Positions 25,706-39,008 of a DNA stretch of 64,000 nucleotides are shown here, piece after piece (the first letter of the stretch is position 1; each line of letters begins with the position of its first letter). The stretch lies in NCBI RefSeq assembly GCF_036884655.1, contig NC_088339.1:31333001-31397000 (forward strand), given 5' to 3'. The position numbers were made by a program, and so were the translations under genes. The notes beneath the pieces are model-generated. The model did not search any database and was not told the origin of the DNA. It saw only the letters and a program-made list of their open reading frames with translations. The DNA comes from Musa acuminata AAA Group (lineage: Eukaryota; Streptophyta; Magnoliopsida; Zingiberales; Musaceae).

Positions 25706-28315
25706 TTATATTATTTAATTTTGTATATATATATATAAAGAACTTGTAGTAGGTTTGACAATCCTATTTTGGTATGAAGATTTTCATGGACAAAGGTCAA
25801 CGATATATGGAGTGGTAAGAACTTGATCATGTCATTCTATATGTTACTCATTTCGATGAAACGGACTCATTTTGCTTCGGGTTAAAGTCAAGGGGAGCTT
25901 CGAAGCATATACACATTATATTAGTGAAGTATTTGATGGAGAAACTAAGTAGACTCAACTTGTAAAGACTTGTACTATCGAAGAATATATTGTAGAACTA
26001 CCATTCAAATTATCGTGAAGAAAGCGATATACAACGAAAATTATACTAGGGGTAAGGGCTCATGATCTAGACGATAATGGTGCACCAATTGTGGTAAAGT
26101 CAATGGACTTTGAGAGTTGCTAGGTGATAGATTGTCATAAAGTTGTGCTTCATTGGTGTATGACCCGAGAGCAAGTGAACAAAAGGTGATTACCAAAGGA
26201 GCAAACATAATTGGAGGTGGTAGACACCTTATAATGTATTAGCAAAGGCCACACATGGAATATCACAGTTCGAGTTCATCCCATAAAGATCATAATGTAA
26301 TACATATGTCACCAGGAGGCGACATGGTATAACGGATTATAGTGGAATGATTTGAGATAATGCGACACACATGAGAGAAATCTTATGAGAGATTTGATCA
26401 TACGAAGGTATAATTAGGAGCTCCACTTCGATAAATAATATGACGATGAGAATGACTATTAATTCAATGAGTGAATATCATAGAATCATAGAGGTGGGTC
26501 TTTTGTGCATTTATCAAAATTTACATCAGATAAAAGTCTTAGTCATCAACGGGTTATGTACCACTAAGGAAAAATTATGAGTATAAGTATCAGTGAGTCT
26601 CATGGGGGGACTTGATTATACAGATATATGATTAGAGTGACTGAAGAGTTATACTACTCCAGAGCTCATACTCGCTTAAGGGAGCCTGATAAGTTAGAGA
26701 ACAAGATCGTATGAGTAAACAATGCTATCAAGGATGCAAAAGAGAACAGAATTAACACGAGTTATAATCTATTTTTTTTCGACCAAGGGGAAATGCTCAA
26801 AGAATACAAAGGTATTGAAGCAAGTGATCGAAAGGGGTAAGTATGCGACGATGAATCCAAAGAGACAACTACCTAAAATCAAGTATCGGTTAGAATAGAG
26901 TGGACTAGAAAGAGTGTCATAATGCCATAGAGGTGGACCTACCAATCATGAAGAAAGTGATGCATATGCGAGGTGATGGATAGTAAGGCCATGAGTATGG
27001 CAGTGCCATAATACTACAAAGCAAAACTTCCATAGAGTCAACGATCCCTTGCTCTCATAGAGGGAGTGCATATGGCCATGAGAAAGGGTCGAGGAGGTGG
27101 AGAATGTAAAGATAAATTCTAAATACCGAGATATGGCTAAAAGGTAGAGGCTAAGGAACTTCATAAGACCGATATCAACGGGCTTCTCATCAAAATAGCT
27201 AAAAGTATGGTACTTTGGCTCGATGTAGAAGCGTCGACTAAGAAACAAAACAGGTAATACATGGTGTTATACCTTTTCTACTCAAAAGAGTAGACAATAG
27301 AAATAATAAAGAAGACAATATAATCTCAAAGGCGACTAAAACTATTGGAAACTTGCTCCGGGCAAAATTTTACTCTTTTCAGATAAAACTTCTTGTATTC
27401 CAGAAGTTCGATGACAATGAGGAGGTGAATCATAGCTAACTCAACACAATGAGTGCAAACACTTCATGTGCTTCGAAAGTGTGAGCAAAGAGCAGGCAAA
27501 GGCTAGTAATCAATTCAATATATAATGTATAACATTCGATAAGGTGGGTAAAGTTGAGTAACCATTGTCTTCTAACTCTCAAGAGAATGAGTGAAATCGA
27601 GTACCTAGTTCTCTTATTTATCTAGTAAATGAGTTTTACATATGTTCAATGATCATTCGAAATAAGTGAAAGACAATGATTATCAAATTCTCACTAATGG
27701 TGATCGATTATATTAAGAGTACATTATTCACTTCATTTTCGAACAGAATATCAATAAGTAAAAGTGATGCATACCTACTTTTAGAGGTAACACTAAGTAG
27801 AAGATGAATCAATGAGCAAATTTTACAAAGAAAAGACCTCAAAAACTTCAAAGTCTGTGAGGCGATGCTTATTAAAATTCTAACAAGCATTCACCCAATT
27901 CAAGCGGCACAAGACGTTTAAGAGATTGATGTATAACAAGGAATGTATTTTTCTTCATATGAAGGATTCGTATGAACCAATAAAGATAAACACAATTCAA
28001 CCGACCCCACACAAGAGTTATTAGCAAGTTAAAGTAGTATGGCTGATCAAAGTTTGACTACTCAATTACAGAGAGTAACTAGGCGCTAAGAGGAGAGTTG
28101 CTATTGGAGTAGAATATTGATAGTTCAACAAAGGTAAAGAGATACAACATCCGCAAAGGCTTTAATGAAGATGTTAAAGGAATAAGTGAGAGCAAATGTC
28201 ATGGACAAATTGTAAATAGGGTGTTCGATATAATACTTGTGTATCTCTATATCTTTTGATTTTATTTATACTTTGCATAATATATAGATAGCTTATAGTA
28301 GGCTTGGTAATCTCA
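25646..28315 (+). mobile_element. Candidate non-autonomous LTR retrotransposon, about 2.7 kb
   Basis: Direct repeats of about 105-120 bp bound the region. The left copy (25646-25766) contains TAAATAGGATATTTGATGTA and GTAGTAGGTTTGACAATCC. The right copy (28211-28315) has the matching TAAATAGGGTGTTCGATATA and ATAGTAGGCTTGGTAATCTC. A TGGTATGAAGAT four bases after the left repeat resembles the tRNA-Met primer site. A purine-rich run precedes the right repeat. The interior has no frame longer than about 100 codons and no gag or pol motif I can recognise. I could not see a 5-bp target duplication. The left repeat is expanded by a TA microsatellite. Confidence 0.5.
25674..25737. repeat. TA-rich microsatellites
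   Basis: Two TA runs (about 25,674-25,705 and 25,724-25,737) inside the left repeat of the candidate LTR element. Confidence 0.85.
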
Positions 28316-28403
28316 TTTTGGTTATTTTTTTTTGTCCTTTCAGGATTATAAACATAGATTATGTTCAATCATCGCATAGAGATAAAATTATCTAGAAACA
28401 ACA

Positions 28404-28547
28404 TCCAAAGTGATCAATTTTGGTAGTTTTTTAGTTTATCCAAGTGATCAATTTTGGTAGTTTTTTAGTTTTATAAAGTGGTGAAGAATGTCCACTACCA
28501 CAGCACCTAGGAGCTACTCGAGTACAGCACCTAGGAGCTACTCGAGT
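28404..28547. repeat. Two adjacent short tandem duplications
   Basis: A 34-bp unit containing GTGATCAATTTTGGTAG is present twice (starts at 28410 and 28444). Thirty bases further on, a 24-bp unit containing CAGCACCTAGGAGCTACTCG is present twice (28501 and 28525). The second unit includes the palindrome CCTAGG. No coding role is visible. Confidence 0.88.
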
Positions 28548-29289
28548 GACACATGATTGGATAAGCCTTTAGGGTAGTATCAAGGGCAGATTCATTATTT
28601 TATTCTCCAATAGTATCACGTGAACCACTTGTAAAAACTTTTAGATGTTTATAATTTACATCGTCCTGATGAAATGATTATTTGTTGGAAGACTGATGTT
28701 TAACCAATTAAGTACATGCCACTTCATTGCAATGATAGATAAAGTAACAAAACAAAAACGACCGGAACTGAAAAGAAGATAACCACGATGAACGTTTACA
28801 GAAGCAAATGATACGACCGACTACAACAAAGCGAAAGTGGCAGGGTGAAAGTAACGAGGCCAACGACGGAAGTATTTAAAATATTAGAGAATAAAGAAAT
28901 CGACAGCACCTTTCCAAAAAGATCAAACAAAATTTCAGAAAAATCACCCAAAATAATATAAGCATGAGATTTTTTTTTTCCAGAAAGAATGTTGGTCCAA
29001 TCCATTCCAGGATACATTTAAATTCTTCAGTTCTCTGCTTGCTGAACTCCAACTGGCATTCATAAGAAATATGTCTTCATTTACATTAAAAAAAAAAAAC
29101 CAAGTTTCTCTGTTCGGTGCCGTAACTCTGAAACCAATTTAAGAAAGTAAAGGGAAACCAGATCAACAGAGGGTATGTTTTCCAGCTTCCTATGATGACA
29201 AAGCATGAAACTTTGAAATTTGTTAAACAGCGGAAAAACAAACACCACCATCAGCCGCAAATTTTTGCATATAAACAGGAGGTTAACAC
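28548..29289. other. Spacer and TOL 3' untranslated region
   Basis: AT-rich. The part nearest 29,289 probably contains the 3' untranslated region of the TOM1-like gene. No gene was recognised. Confidence 0.5.
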
Positions 29290-32200
29290 CTAGAAATTGA
29301 TCAGATCATCCTTTTTCTCCTGCTGCTTCTTTTTCGGATCCTGATCCTCGGATGTGCTGCCGCCCTTCTTTCCAAAGATCATCTCGTCGAGGTCGTTTAA
29401 GATGTCATCGTCTCCACCTGACTTGGTTCTTGAACCTGCTGGTTTTCTGATGAGGGCATCTTCTCTGCTGGCTCGAGGAGACTCGTCAGGTTCCACAGCA
29501 ACTGGTATCATGGCAGGCACAGGTTCAGACTGCACTACAGGAGGCTTCTTCAGCTCTTCATACTTGGAGAGGACTTTCTGGAGTTCATCATTCACGTTTA
29601 GGGCCTCAAATAGCACAGCTTCGTCGTCACCTGCTGTCTCAACAATTCTTTGAACAGTGTATTGACTTTGTTGGCACTGCTGGAAGAGGGTTTTTGTCAA
29701 GTCATCCTGCTCATAGAGAGAATATTAGAGACTGACCAGATAATCTCATGACATTTATTTTTAAGTTTCAATATGATAACGCGAAAAAAGAGTTACTCCA
29801 AAGCCGAAGTAGTATGCATAAAATTTTTAGAGAGAAACCTTGGAATTACAGCATTATATGGATCTTAGATGTGCTTCAATTCTGCTCATTGTACATTATG
29901 ATGTCTTTTAAGATTCTCTGGTATAATAGTAAAAAGTTCCGTTAATCAGAAGATTAAAAAGATAATCCTAAATTAAAAGGACATCAATATTTAACATCTT
30001 AATATCAATTTGTCTATATGTTCATTGAGTGAGAAGATGATCCACGTTAAGAACTCAAGGTTACTGCAAAGCCTAGTTCAAATAAAGAACATTCTTTAGA
30101 AAACATCTGCCAAGTAAACAAAAGAAAGAAAAAAAACTCTGTTTAGGCAAACTAAGCTATCTACATATATTAACTGAATCACCACGCCTTTTAAGTCATA
30201 AATATATATAAGTTGTATAAAAGCATATTTGCACAATGTCCAGTGATCTATGTAGAAGAAGAGAACATGTGACAACAACTCACTCTGTAGATTAAGTTAG
30301 TTTCACACATCATGTCAGTCAAAGTTTTGGTAGATATTTGAAGGGTCTTAATAATATTTGTTAGGTGCAAGTCTAATCAAGTCGATTTGTACCATTAATC
30401 AACACCAACAGAATGCAACATTAGCAATTCCAAGAGCAACATAATGTTGCTCTTAAATTAGACACCTTAAGCAATTTCAGTTTAGAATGCTCAAAGTAGG
30501 TTACGGGAATCTGACCAATTGGGTGCATAGCTAAAGTATTAACATATTATTCATGTACCCAAAAAAATACAAGTCTAACATGGAAAAACGCTCTACTAGA
30601 GAAGAAAACAGCAACAAAGGTAGACACCCAAATGGAACAGAAATCAAATGAAACTAGTGTAAGAATAACAAACCTGGACTGCTAAATAGTTACCTTCAGT
30701 TCAAATTGTTGGACTTAACAGTTTATATGATCTCTGTTGCAAGCGTGCTAGTACAAAACAGAAGCTCCTCAAACACTAGGTACACATTAACATATTGCAC
30801 ATACTTGGGATCATAACAGTCAGCTTACTAGTTTAAAGTTATCTTACAACCATTTTTATGTTGTTTATACAACAAACTAATTCAAAGTAAAATAGTTCAA
30901 TTAATTTTTCCTGACTTCATCAGTACATATTAACATAACCATATCTGAAATTAAGAATAAAATGAAGCATAACAAATCTAAAAACATCTGCAGAAAGATC
31001 GATGGGCCTGCAGTTGAAAGAAAACAGCTCTGGCATCTATCTGTAAAATTTTCAGTAGAAATTTAAAGAAAAAATGCAGAAAAGAAAGATGTGCAAGTAA
31101 AATTCTCCAAGAACTCCGATGTAAACAAAGCTTATCTTTTTAAGTATAGGATCAATCATCATGGACTAGCTCTGCCATCACGAGACATAAGTGACAAGAG
31201 AAGAAAAAGACAGACAGAGACTAGGTATAGTACAATATTAATCCCTGCAAGAAATGCCCATTTAAAATTCTTTCTTTCCGGCAGTTAAGGTTTTACACAA
31301 ATTATTCAAAATTTTCATCGTGTTTGATCTCGTAGTGGATGAAAAGACCTATTAAACTGGGTTCAAGATCAGCCGATGTGATGTTGTTCTCTCTTTATAC
31401 AATCATAGAGCTCAGTAAGGTAGTCACTAATCTCTGGGTTTTACTTGGATTATAAAATTGTAAAAATATGGAACCAGGTTATATATTCAGTCATGTCTCA
31501 GATACATATGTTCCATCATTTGCTCCACTCTAGTAATCTTTCACCTATTCTAGGTCACAATAATATCAAATTTCAAAGACACTCTGCTGGTAGTAAAATT
31601 ATGACAATATCTTCAAACATACAGAACAAGAGACATAAATCAATTTCAGATCAATTCAATATAGTAAATCTTAGAGATGCTTTGACATACTTCCTCAATT
31701 ACTAGTTAAGTTTTGGTCGTCAACAAGACAAAAATACATACCACCTGAAGACAAATTGCCATCTAGACGAATGTCATTATGAAAAACAAAATAATATAAC
31801 ATAAATCTACCTCCTCTATCGGAAAAAGGTTAAAAAGAAAGCATGGATATTAAATTATGTGATCAAATTAAATCACCTGTAAAGCTTCTTGATGAGGTGA
31901 AGAGGACAAAACTGTTGATAGAAGTTCGATACTATTGCGGGCAACATCAAATGCCTCCTTTATTTGTTCAGCAGTAAAACTATGCACAGGAGTATCATCA
32001 TATGTCTGCTGAGCAACATTGTCATATGCTTCTTCTGTTTCTGAAACTGACCGCGGAGGTGTAAATATTGGAGCTAAGCTTTCGTTATCTCGCCCTGGGA
32101 ACCGAACGCCTCTAGATTTCAAGCTCTACAAGAGGCAAACAATCCATCATGAACCTGAAACCAATCGATCCGACATCTAGACAAGGCTATGTCCTCATAA

Positions 32201-33521
32201 TTAAATGTCAAATGATTCATCCGATCAATTTGCTCAGTGTATTGAAGAATTTAAAAAGATGACCAGAAAGCAATTTAGTCTATAAATAGAACAATAGAAC
32301 ATTTAACTATCAATAACAAAACTATACTATAAAAGAAGATAAAAGAAAAGGAGAACATCATGCTGAGAGACTGTCTACGAACTCTTTAAGTCAGAATGTC
32401 TAGGTTAACAAGTTCGCATCTAGTTTATGAAAGCAAAATATTCATGACAAAATGCAAAATGAAATTTTAAAAACAGTGCATAAAGCTCATATAATCCATG
32501 CTAAAGTACAATTTCTTACAAACTTAACATAGAGTGCAGATGCCAAACTTTCTTGCACAAAGAATGATATCAATGATAAAAATGACATCTATCATCTTTT
32601 CGCAATAAGTATAATGATGACAACCTATGCATGATATAAGAAGCTTAACAGTAGACCCAGGCCGGACAATGGTCCATACGAACAAATGCTTAATTAGAGG
32701 TTGCCTGGAGAATCACATATGATGCCCTCAAGGAACCACAATTTTAGCTACAGGTGCAGGTTGAGTGGTGCTAGAAAGAAATATTCTGATCTGCAAACAC
32801 TAAGAACAGCTGCCACATGCCAATTATTGATGTAACTAACCGCACGTGAAACTTATAATGGAACTAAGTTATCATAATTGCCACAAGAGATAGACTTTAT
32901 AACTCCTGGAGTTACAGCAGAACTGGTATAAGAGTGATATTGTAATTGCCTTGCACTTCTGATATAAGAAAATCACAAGTGTTTGTGGTAGGACTTTAGT
33001 ACCTTGTAAGTTTCCTCATAGACTGGCAAGTACCGAAGTTCATCCCCAGACTCTCCCCATGCCTCAATCATATAAAGAGCCTTATTCCTGTTATTCACAA
33101 CAGTTTGAGGATCATCGATAAGTTTTACCATCTCATCAAGCACCCGCTCTGCAGCAACCTCAGAAAAAGCTTTCTCACAATTTTTCACACAGGTTTCAAG
33201 AAGGACCAAAGCAAGATACTGAACCCTAGGATCCTTCAACATGATTCGTTTTTTTATGCCACGGATGAACTCAATGCTGTTATATTTTTCGCTGTTAATC
33301 ATGTCACAGATCTCTAGATTGGCAGACCAGTCAGGTCCCTCTAAGTTCTCCGATGTGGCCTCTTCCACAATCTTTTCTGCTTGGTTCTGACCTTGAAATA
33401 ATTCCTTCATCTTAAAGCTCATAGAACTCACGCCATCTTTCATCTTCCGGCTCACCTCCGCCCCACCAATCTTCAGACGCTCACCAAAGGCACTGACTTT
33501 TTCCATCAGATTGTCGCTCAT
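29290..33521 (-). CDS. TOL: TOM1-like protein (TOL1/TOL2 type), VHS and GAT domains
   Basis: Three coding exons, 33521-33003, 32125-31877 and 29706-29290, join in phase 0 to 394 residues. The protein begins with the TOL-type leader FGERLKIGGAEVS. The VHS domain (about 55-173) has WSANLEICDMINS, FIRGIKKRI, YLALVLLETCVKNCEKAF and NNRNKALYMIEAWGES. A GAT domain follows (about 210-310), with FTAEQIKEAFDVARNSIELL and ALNVNDELQKVLSKYEEL. The acidic tail contains DDILNDLDEMIFGKK. TOL proteins bind ubiquitinated plasma-membrane cargo, such as PIN2 in Arabidopsis, and act as an ESCRT-0-like first step to vacuolar degradation. The similarity to Arabidopsis TOL1 runs over the full length. Intron 2 is 2.2 kb. 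A leader intron precedes the coding region. Confidence 0.95.
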
Positions 33522-33540
33522 TTTCGTGCTCCAAATTAAT

Positions 33541-34428
33541 CTATAAAAGCAGAAACAGAAAACTATAGATTAAATAAAAGTTAAACAAAACAATTGGAGG
33601 TTAGCATTCTCGGAGCACAAGATACAGGATGAGAGATCAATACTCAGATATAATGGAGTATGGACACAGCTTCACAAGCCTTTATTGAATATCCAAGAAA
33701 ATAAAATTCTTCCGTCCCAATGAGAAGCCATTAAGAAGTTTTAAGAGATCAAAGCTACCAATGCATATTGAACTAAAAACCATAAAGGGAACAGGGAAAA
33801 TAAACAAAATAATCAATCTCACAGACCAAAGGAAGCAGTAGTCAAAACTTGTACAAATCCTACTGCTACTGACGGATAGAATTGCTGTTACAAGAATTAA
33901 TGGCAGGCTGGCTTATTAACCTTCCCCACAAAACAAACAAAAAAAGGAAAAAAGAAAACCCATTTTAGGAAGGCATCGAAGAACCAGAGAAGAAACACAA
34001 ATCGTAATACTAACCATCACGATGGAGACACGACCTTATACTGTCTAAACAGCATCAGTCCTATCTAAAGACTGAAGTAGAAACACAATCTAGGGTTTCG
34101 TCAATACATCATACTTGGTTAGCATCATGTTTCCCTCTTTTTATTCTTCTTCTCCTTAAGAACGGCAAGAAAAAATTTTACCAGGAAAAGGTACAACTGG
34201 AGGAGCAAATTACAATGGGATTCAAAACGACTGAGTCAACAAAATCGAACAAGACACATGGAGATCGATAAACGATACACGGATAAGAGATCGGTTCTTT
34301 ACCAGCCGTAACGAGGACCGGAATCAAAGATCAAAACAAGAGATGGTGGACCGAGCGATCAGAATGTTCGCGTGATGCAAATCGAAATAACCGACCAGAT
34401 CGGGCAGGGAACGGACAGTAATTACCTC
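33541..34428 (-). other. Leader (5' UTR) intron of the TOL gene
   Basis: On the minus strand an acceptor (TGCTTTTATAG) ends at 33541, 20 bp upstream of the start codon. A donor (CTCGAG|GTAATTAC) lies at about 34,428. The GC-rich leader exon would lie just above 34,429. The inference rests on splice motifs and composition. Confidence 0.55.
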
Positions 34429-34928
34429 GAGGTCGGAAGGAAACGGTGCAGAAGCACAAAGGAAAGGGAAGGGTGAGTTGTTGCCTTCGCCTCTTTTTCT
34501 TTTCCGCTGTCTCCCGTCTTCTGGTTCCCTTTCGTCGCTGCTGCTTCCTCTCTCTCACCCTTTTCGCCGTGGAGTCGAAGTCTTCGCCGTTGCTTTTGTA
34601 ATTTTCTTGCTCCGTTGGTTTCCGATTTTGACCTCGAGCAACATCTTCGCCACGCACCCGCTGGAGCTACCGACCCTACGCGTGCGACGAATGGGAAAGA
34701 AAAGGTGGAGCCCGAATGGGACGCGCCGCGGAGTGCGGTGGGTAGACGTCGAAGGTTTGTTAGCATATAGACGTCGGTGCCGGGCTAAGTTAGGCAGGAG
34801 GCGATCTCGGCCGTTGGATCAGCCGCGGCTTGCTATCACGAGCCATTGGATGCAATTAGCAGGAGGCGACGTCGGCCGCATGGGCCGGCCCAAAAAAAGG
34901 GTAAATCCGGTGAATGGCGGCAGGAATA

Positions 34929-34992
34929 TTATATATACGGTATATATACATTATATATATATATGGTATATATACATTATATATATATATAG
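34929..34992. repeat. TA-rich microsatellite in the TOL upstream region
   Basis: Alternating TA runs broken by the words GGTATATATACATTATATA, which occur twice. It can fold on itself. No function is implied. Confidence 0.85.
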
Positions 34993-35440
34993 TTGGCGGT
35001 AAAGATTAGGTAGATTTCATTATACATGTATATGGGTCCACTTCACGTCATCTCTGTCGACGGCAGCAGTTCAACAGCTTCATTCGGGTGGCGTTGGGAG
35101 TGTTATTTGGGAGAGCTGCAAAAGTGCGCGTCTTACTTTTACATGTAGAATACCGCAAGCAACAGTAGAATGAGTGATTGATCTGCAAAATTGGCACGCG
35201 TTATTTGCGTCCTTGACATCAATGTGATGCTGCTTCTAAGAAACCAAAACTGAAGAGCCAAATAGATGCGTTTCGATATTAATTCCAATTTCATGAATGC
35301 AGAAGATGTCTGAAATAATCTTATGGAAACGAGAAGGATATGAATGCAATAGTAATTAGGATATGGTTACACGAAAGAAATTTGATATGGTATATTTTTT
35401 TGCACCGCTCACGTGGACCCAAGCAAGCAGATACGATGAT
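34993..35440. other. TOL upstream spacer
   Basis: Mixed sequence with no recognised gene or repeat. Confidence 0.4.
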
Positions 35441-36000
35441 ATAGATGTGGAATCTCAAGTACGATGTGGTTTACAGCACACATGTGGCGGCGGGCAATCG
35501 CTTGCCGCCCTCTCCGTACGAACGACATCATTACAGTACAGCCACCCCGGAAAGCTCGGGACGACACCGCGCAGCGTCGATCCGTGCAGGTCGGTCGACG
35601 CTCATATGGAAACTTAACTCGATCGCCCGAGGAGCCAACCACAATAAATTAACCCCGTATGACCAACTCATAGGTATAAAAGCTAATCCTTCCTAATCAG
35701 GAAGGGGAGGCACTTCGAATACTCAACTCTCTCTGATTCTACCAAAAACTAATTTAAGCTTTAGAGGGGTCGAGTCGAAAAATCCCCCTTCCGACCCTGA
35801 CCTGTGTGCAGGGACTGAAGCCCAAGGAGCAGGCTGCCAACCCCTGGGAGCTCCCGACTCGAAAGCTAGAGCCAAAACCCGACCCGCAAGAGGTGGACGA
35901 TCTTGGGCACCCGGGACAAAACCAAACCGTGCCAACTCGCTCTGCCACGGTGTAAAGGATCCCCATCATTTTGGCGCTAGAAGGAGGGCCTAATGCTTGC
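35440..36000 (+). mobile_element. Ty3/gypsy-type LTR remnant with primer-site junction
   Basis: GC-rich against an AT-rich background. A TATA-like GGTATAAAAGC near 35,673 and a C-rich downstream part fit the promoter half of an LTR. TTTGGCGCTAGAAGGAGGGC near 35,970 resembles the junction just after a gypsy 5' LTR in plants. No gag-pol follows, so this is a fragment. The left boundary is approximate. Confidence 0.55.
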
Positions 36001-36440
36001 ACCTCAACCGAGCAAAACTCGCTCTCGAGCCGTGCACCTTGGTTATGAGCTATTGGCTCTCCTACGGGAGGGAGCACTGATAAGGTTATTTAGTCTCACA
36101 TTGGTTGAGGAGTACGGGAACCAAGGGCTCATAAGTCCACCGGTTCTCTCTTACCCTCAGATGTGCCTTTTGGAGCTCACATGCTCCGAAATGATAAAAT
36201 TGTATGGGTACGTCCAAAGCGGATAATTCCTCACGAGCCTACGGGCCACACTAATGGTCGATTGACCAATGATCCCTTATTAAGACCTATCTCAACTCAA
36301 CCCCCAAACCCTGAGGACACTAATGCCCACCTCAATTTAACTCGGGAGCCACCTCGGATAATTAATCGTTACCTCAAAATCATATTTGGTCGAATTCTCT
36401 CTAACTCCAAAACCCCCCTCCCCCATACCTGATGTTTCAA
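36001..36440 (+). mobile_element. Second repeat fragment abutting the gypsy LTR
   Basis: From about 36,079 the sequence TGATAAGGTTATTTAGTCTC, followed by a CACATTGGTTGAGG block and GTCCAAAGCGGATAA, resembles repeated LTR ends common in plant genomes. No protein coding capacity was seen. Class unknown. Confidence 0.35.
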
Positions 36441-38640
36441 GATCGAATTAAATTATACATGATCGACCGTATCAAGACAACAACTTAGGAAGAATAAATA
36501 GAGAAGTTAACCTTATAAGACGAAAACCAATATCGATGATCAAATCATAATTTTTTTAATAAAAATACTTTTTAAAAATAAATATAAGATAATTAAATTA
36601 TATGATCTTGATTATTTTGATTAAGATATATTAAAATTTGATTAAAATTATCGTTCAATAAAAATAAAAAGGAACCCTCGTCTGGTCTCTCAGAAAATAT
36701 ATATACAAATCATAGACTAAAGATCTAAAATATATATACAGATAATAGATTAGAGATAATATTCTCTCACCTTTAATCCTTATTATAGTCATGTGAAAGA
36801 GTTGAGAAAAAAAAAAAAGTCTAGTTTCGTATATAGTGTTTTCCTAGTGATCGAATTATGGTGCATTATCAAATCAGACAAAAATAACATTAAAAGGTAC
36901 AAAAAAATCTGATATTAATATATGATTACCTTATTTCAATTATGACCTTATATTATTTCTTAATTTTATGCTAATAGAGATTTCATCTTAATATATTTCC
37001 TAAGTATATCAAATCTTTTTATCTTTGGCAACTGTTACCTTTTTTACTTACTTATGAGTTAAGATATTTATCAATTAAATTAAATTAATTGAAAAATTAA
37101 ATTGAATGATATATGATATTAAAAAAAATAAATTGAATGATATTTTGAACCCTCAAGTCTTATATACAGTTGCTAAACAAATGTCCTAAGTCTAAAATTC
37201 GTCGGATAAAATTTTAAGCTCGAAAGCTGGCAAAGTGAGATAGGTATATTGTGATGCTACAAACTCTTAATTTTCTATATATATACAAAGTTAGTATATA
37301 ATAGAAAAGTATAAACCATCTTCTCATTCATAATATAAACTCCCTTCTCTGTGTTTAAGAAAGATATTTGTAAACCCCTTTCTCCTCTTTTATGACAAGA
37401 GAAGAATCACAAACTTCTTTCTCCTCTTTTAAAATTATAAAAATATATTCTAAATAATAAGTAGGAATCTCTCTCTCTCTCTCTCTCTCTTCAAATTACT
37501 TAAGCCTATATTTAAGGATCTCAGATTATTAACTTAAGCATCAAAATGGTTAAATCAAGAAGTCTTTTTTAATCTTAGTCTTCATGTAAGTGGCACATCA
37601 GAAGTACAATACTTCCATTTCAAAGTCACCTTAGAGTCATCTCCGATCCACCTCAAAGCCATCTTAGTTTCACTTCGGAGTTTCTTTGAAGACATTTCAA
37701 ACAATCTTACGTATACGGTTCTCGATCATATTGGGCTAATTAAGATGACAATAACTTTTTCCTCTAATACTAAGATATATAATACAAAATCTTGAACTCT
37801 TAATACTTGCTAAGTGAACTTGGAATACTATAATCATTATAATATCTCAAATGTCAATTAAAAATTTTAAAACATATTTTTCCTAAAAATTATAGTATAT
37901 ATATATATATATCTGCTATTTAATAATAATTTTTTGTTAAGGAATGACATTTTATTGGAATAGTCCATATTTTACTATAAATTTGTACATAAACAAATTG
38001 ATTTAGGAGAAGTCTCTGTCGGACTTATTAAGATACTCAAACACACGTTATTGCCTTTGCAGACGACTTAGTTGAATCAGCAGTAAAAGAAGACTTGGTG
38101 TTCTTCTTAACATAATGAATCTATGCCATACATTTGGAAGCATTAGGCTCCAAACACCACTACAAAAATTCCTTCACTCCAAAAGCATATAGATAGGAAA
38201 AATATGCTCATCACCTCTCAATTCTAATTTTCTTCATTAACATGAGTATACGTAATACAATCAAAATTCATCAACCATATTAATTGTCATGAATTGAATA
38301 GAAATCAACTGTGCTCACAATTCATCTGTCAAACTAGTATGTGTAATTATTTTGCATGCAATAATGTAACCATGTAATTTATTGTACAAGCTTGACCATC
38401 GCCTAATTTATGTATGATCTTTATTCATGTGCTTGCCATGTGGGTCACGCTTTCTAAGAAGCCCAGTCCGTCAACGCCACATTTAAATTGGGCTCGTCGG
38501 TCGGTCAACATTTATCGACACGATGCGATGTCGTCGTGTGGTGTCCATCCAATTTCGAGGCACACAAACCGTTTGCTCCTCCTCTCCTTTCTGTTGGTCA
38601 ACCTCTCGGTAAAACTCTGATGGCCACGTGTTCGCTTCTG
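36441..38640. other. AT-rich spacer upstream of the SRO gene
   Basis: Strongly AT-rich from 36,540 to 38,400, with a short CT microsatellite at about 37,469-37,490 and a TA run near 37,894-37,910. No gene was recognised. The last few hundred bases are GC-richer and lead into the SRO promoter and leader. Confidence 0.5.
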
Positions 38641-39008
38641 GAACGTCAAACACCCCGGTCCCCGCTCTTGGACCAAGTAGCGGATCCGGATGCCGAAACC
38701 GATCGACGGATGAGATCCAATCACTGTCGATTACAGGGTTTTGAAGCTGGAACTTCGCCGTCGGATCGAGGTATGTCGGTGGAGTTACGTCGTTTGCGTT
38801 TGGCGCAAGAAAGCCCGGGCGGACTGCCGACCGTCCTCCGGTATTTGTACTCTACCTTCCTTCTGATCACTGTGTCCTCATCTTCTCCTCGCGTTCTCCC
38901 GGATCGAGAAGGTGCGGAAATCACCGCCCCCGGCTACCGAGTTCGGATGAGAGAGAGTGGCCTTCCTTCAGAGATGTATCAGCTAATCGTCTGCCTTTTC
39001 CAATTTAG

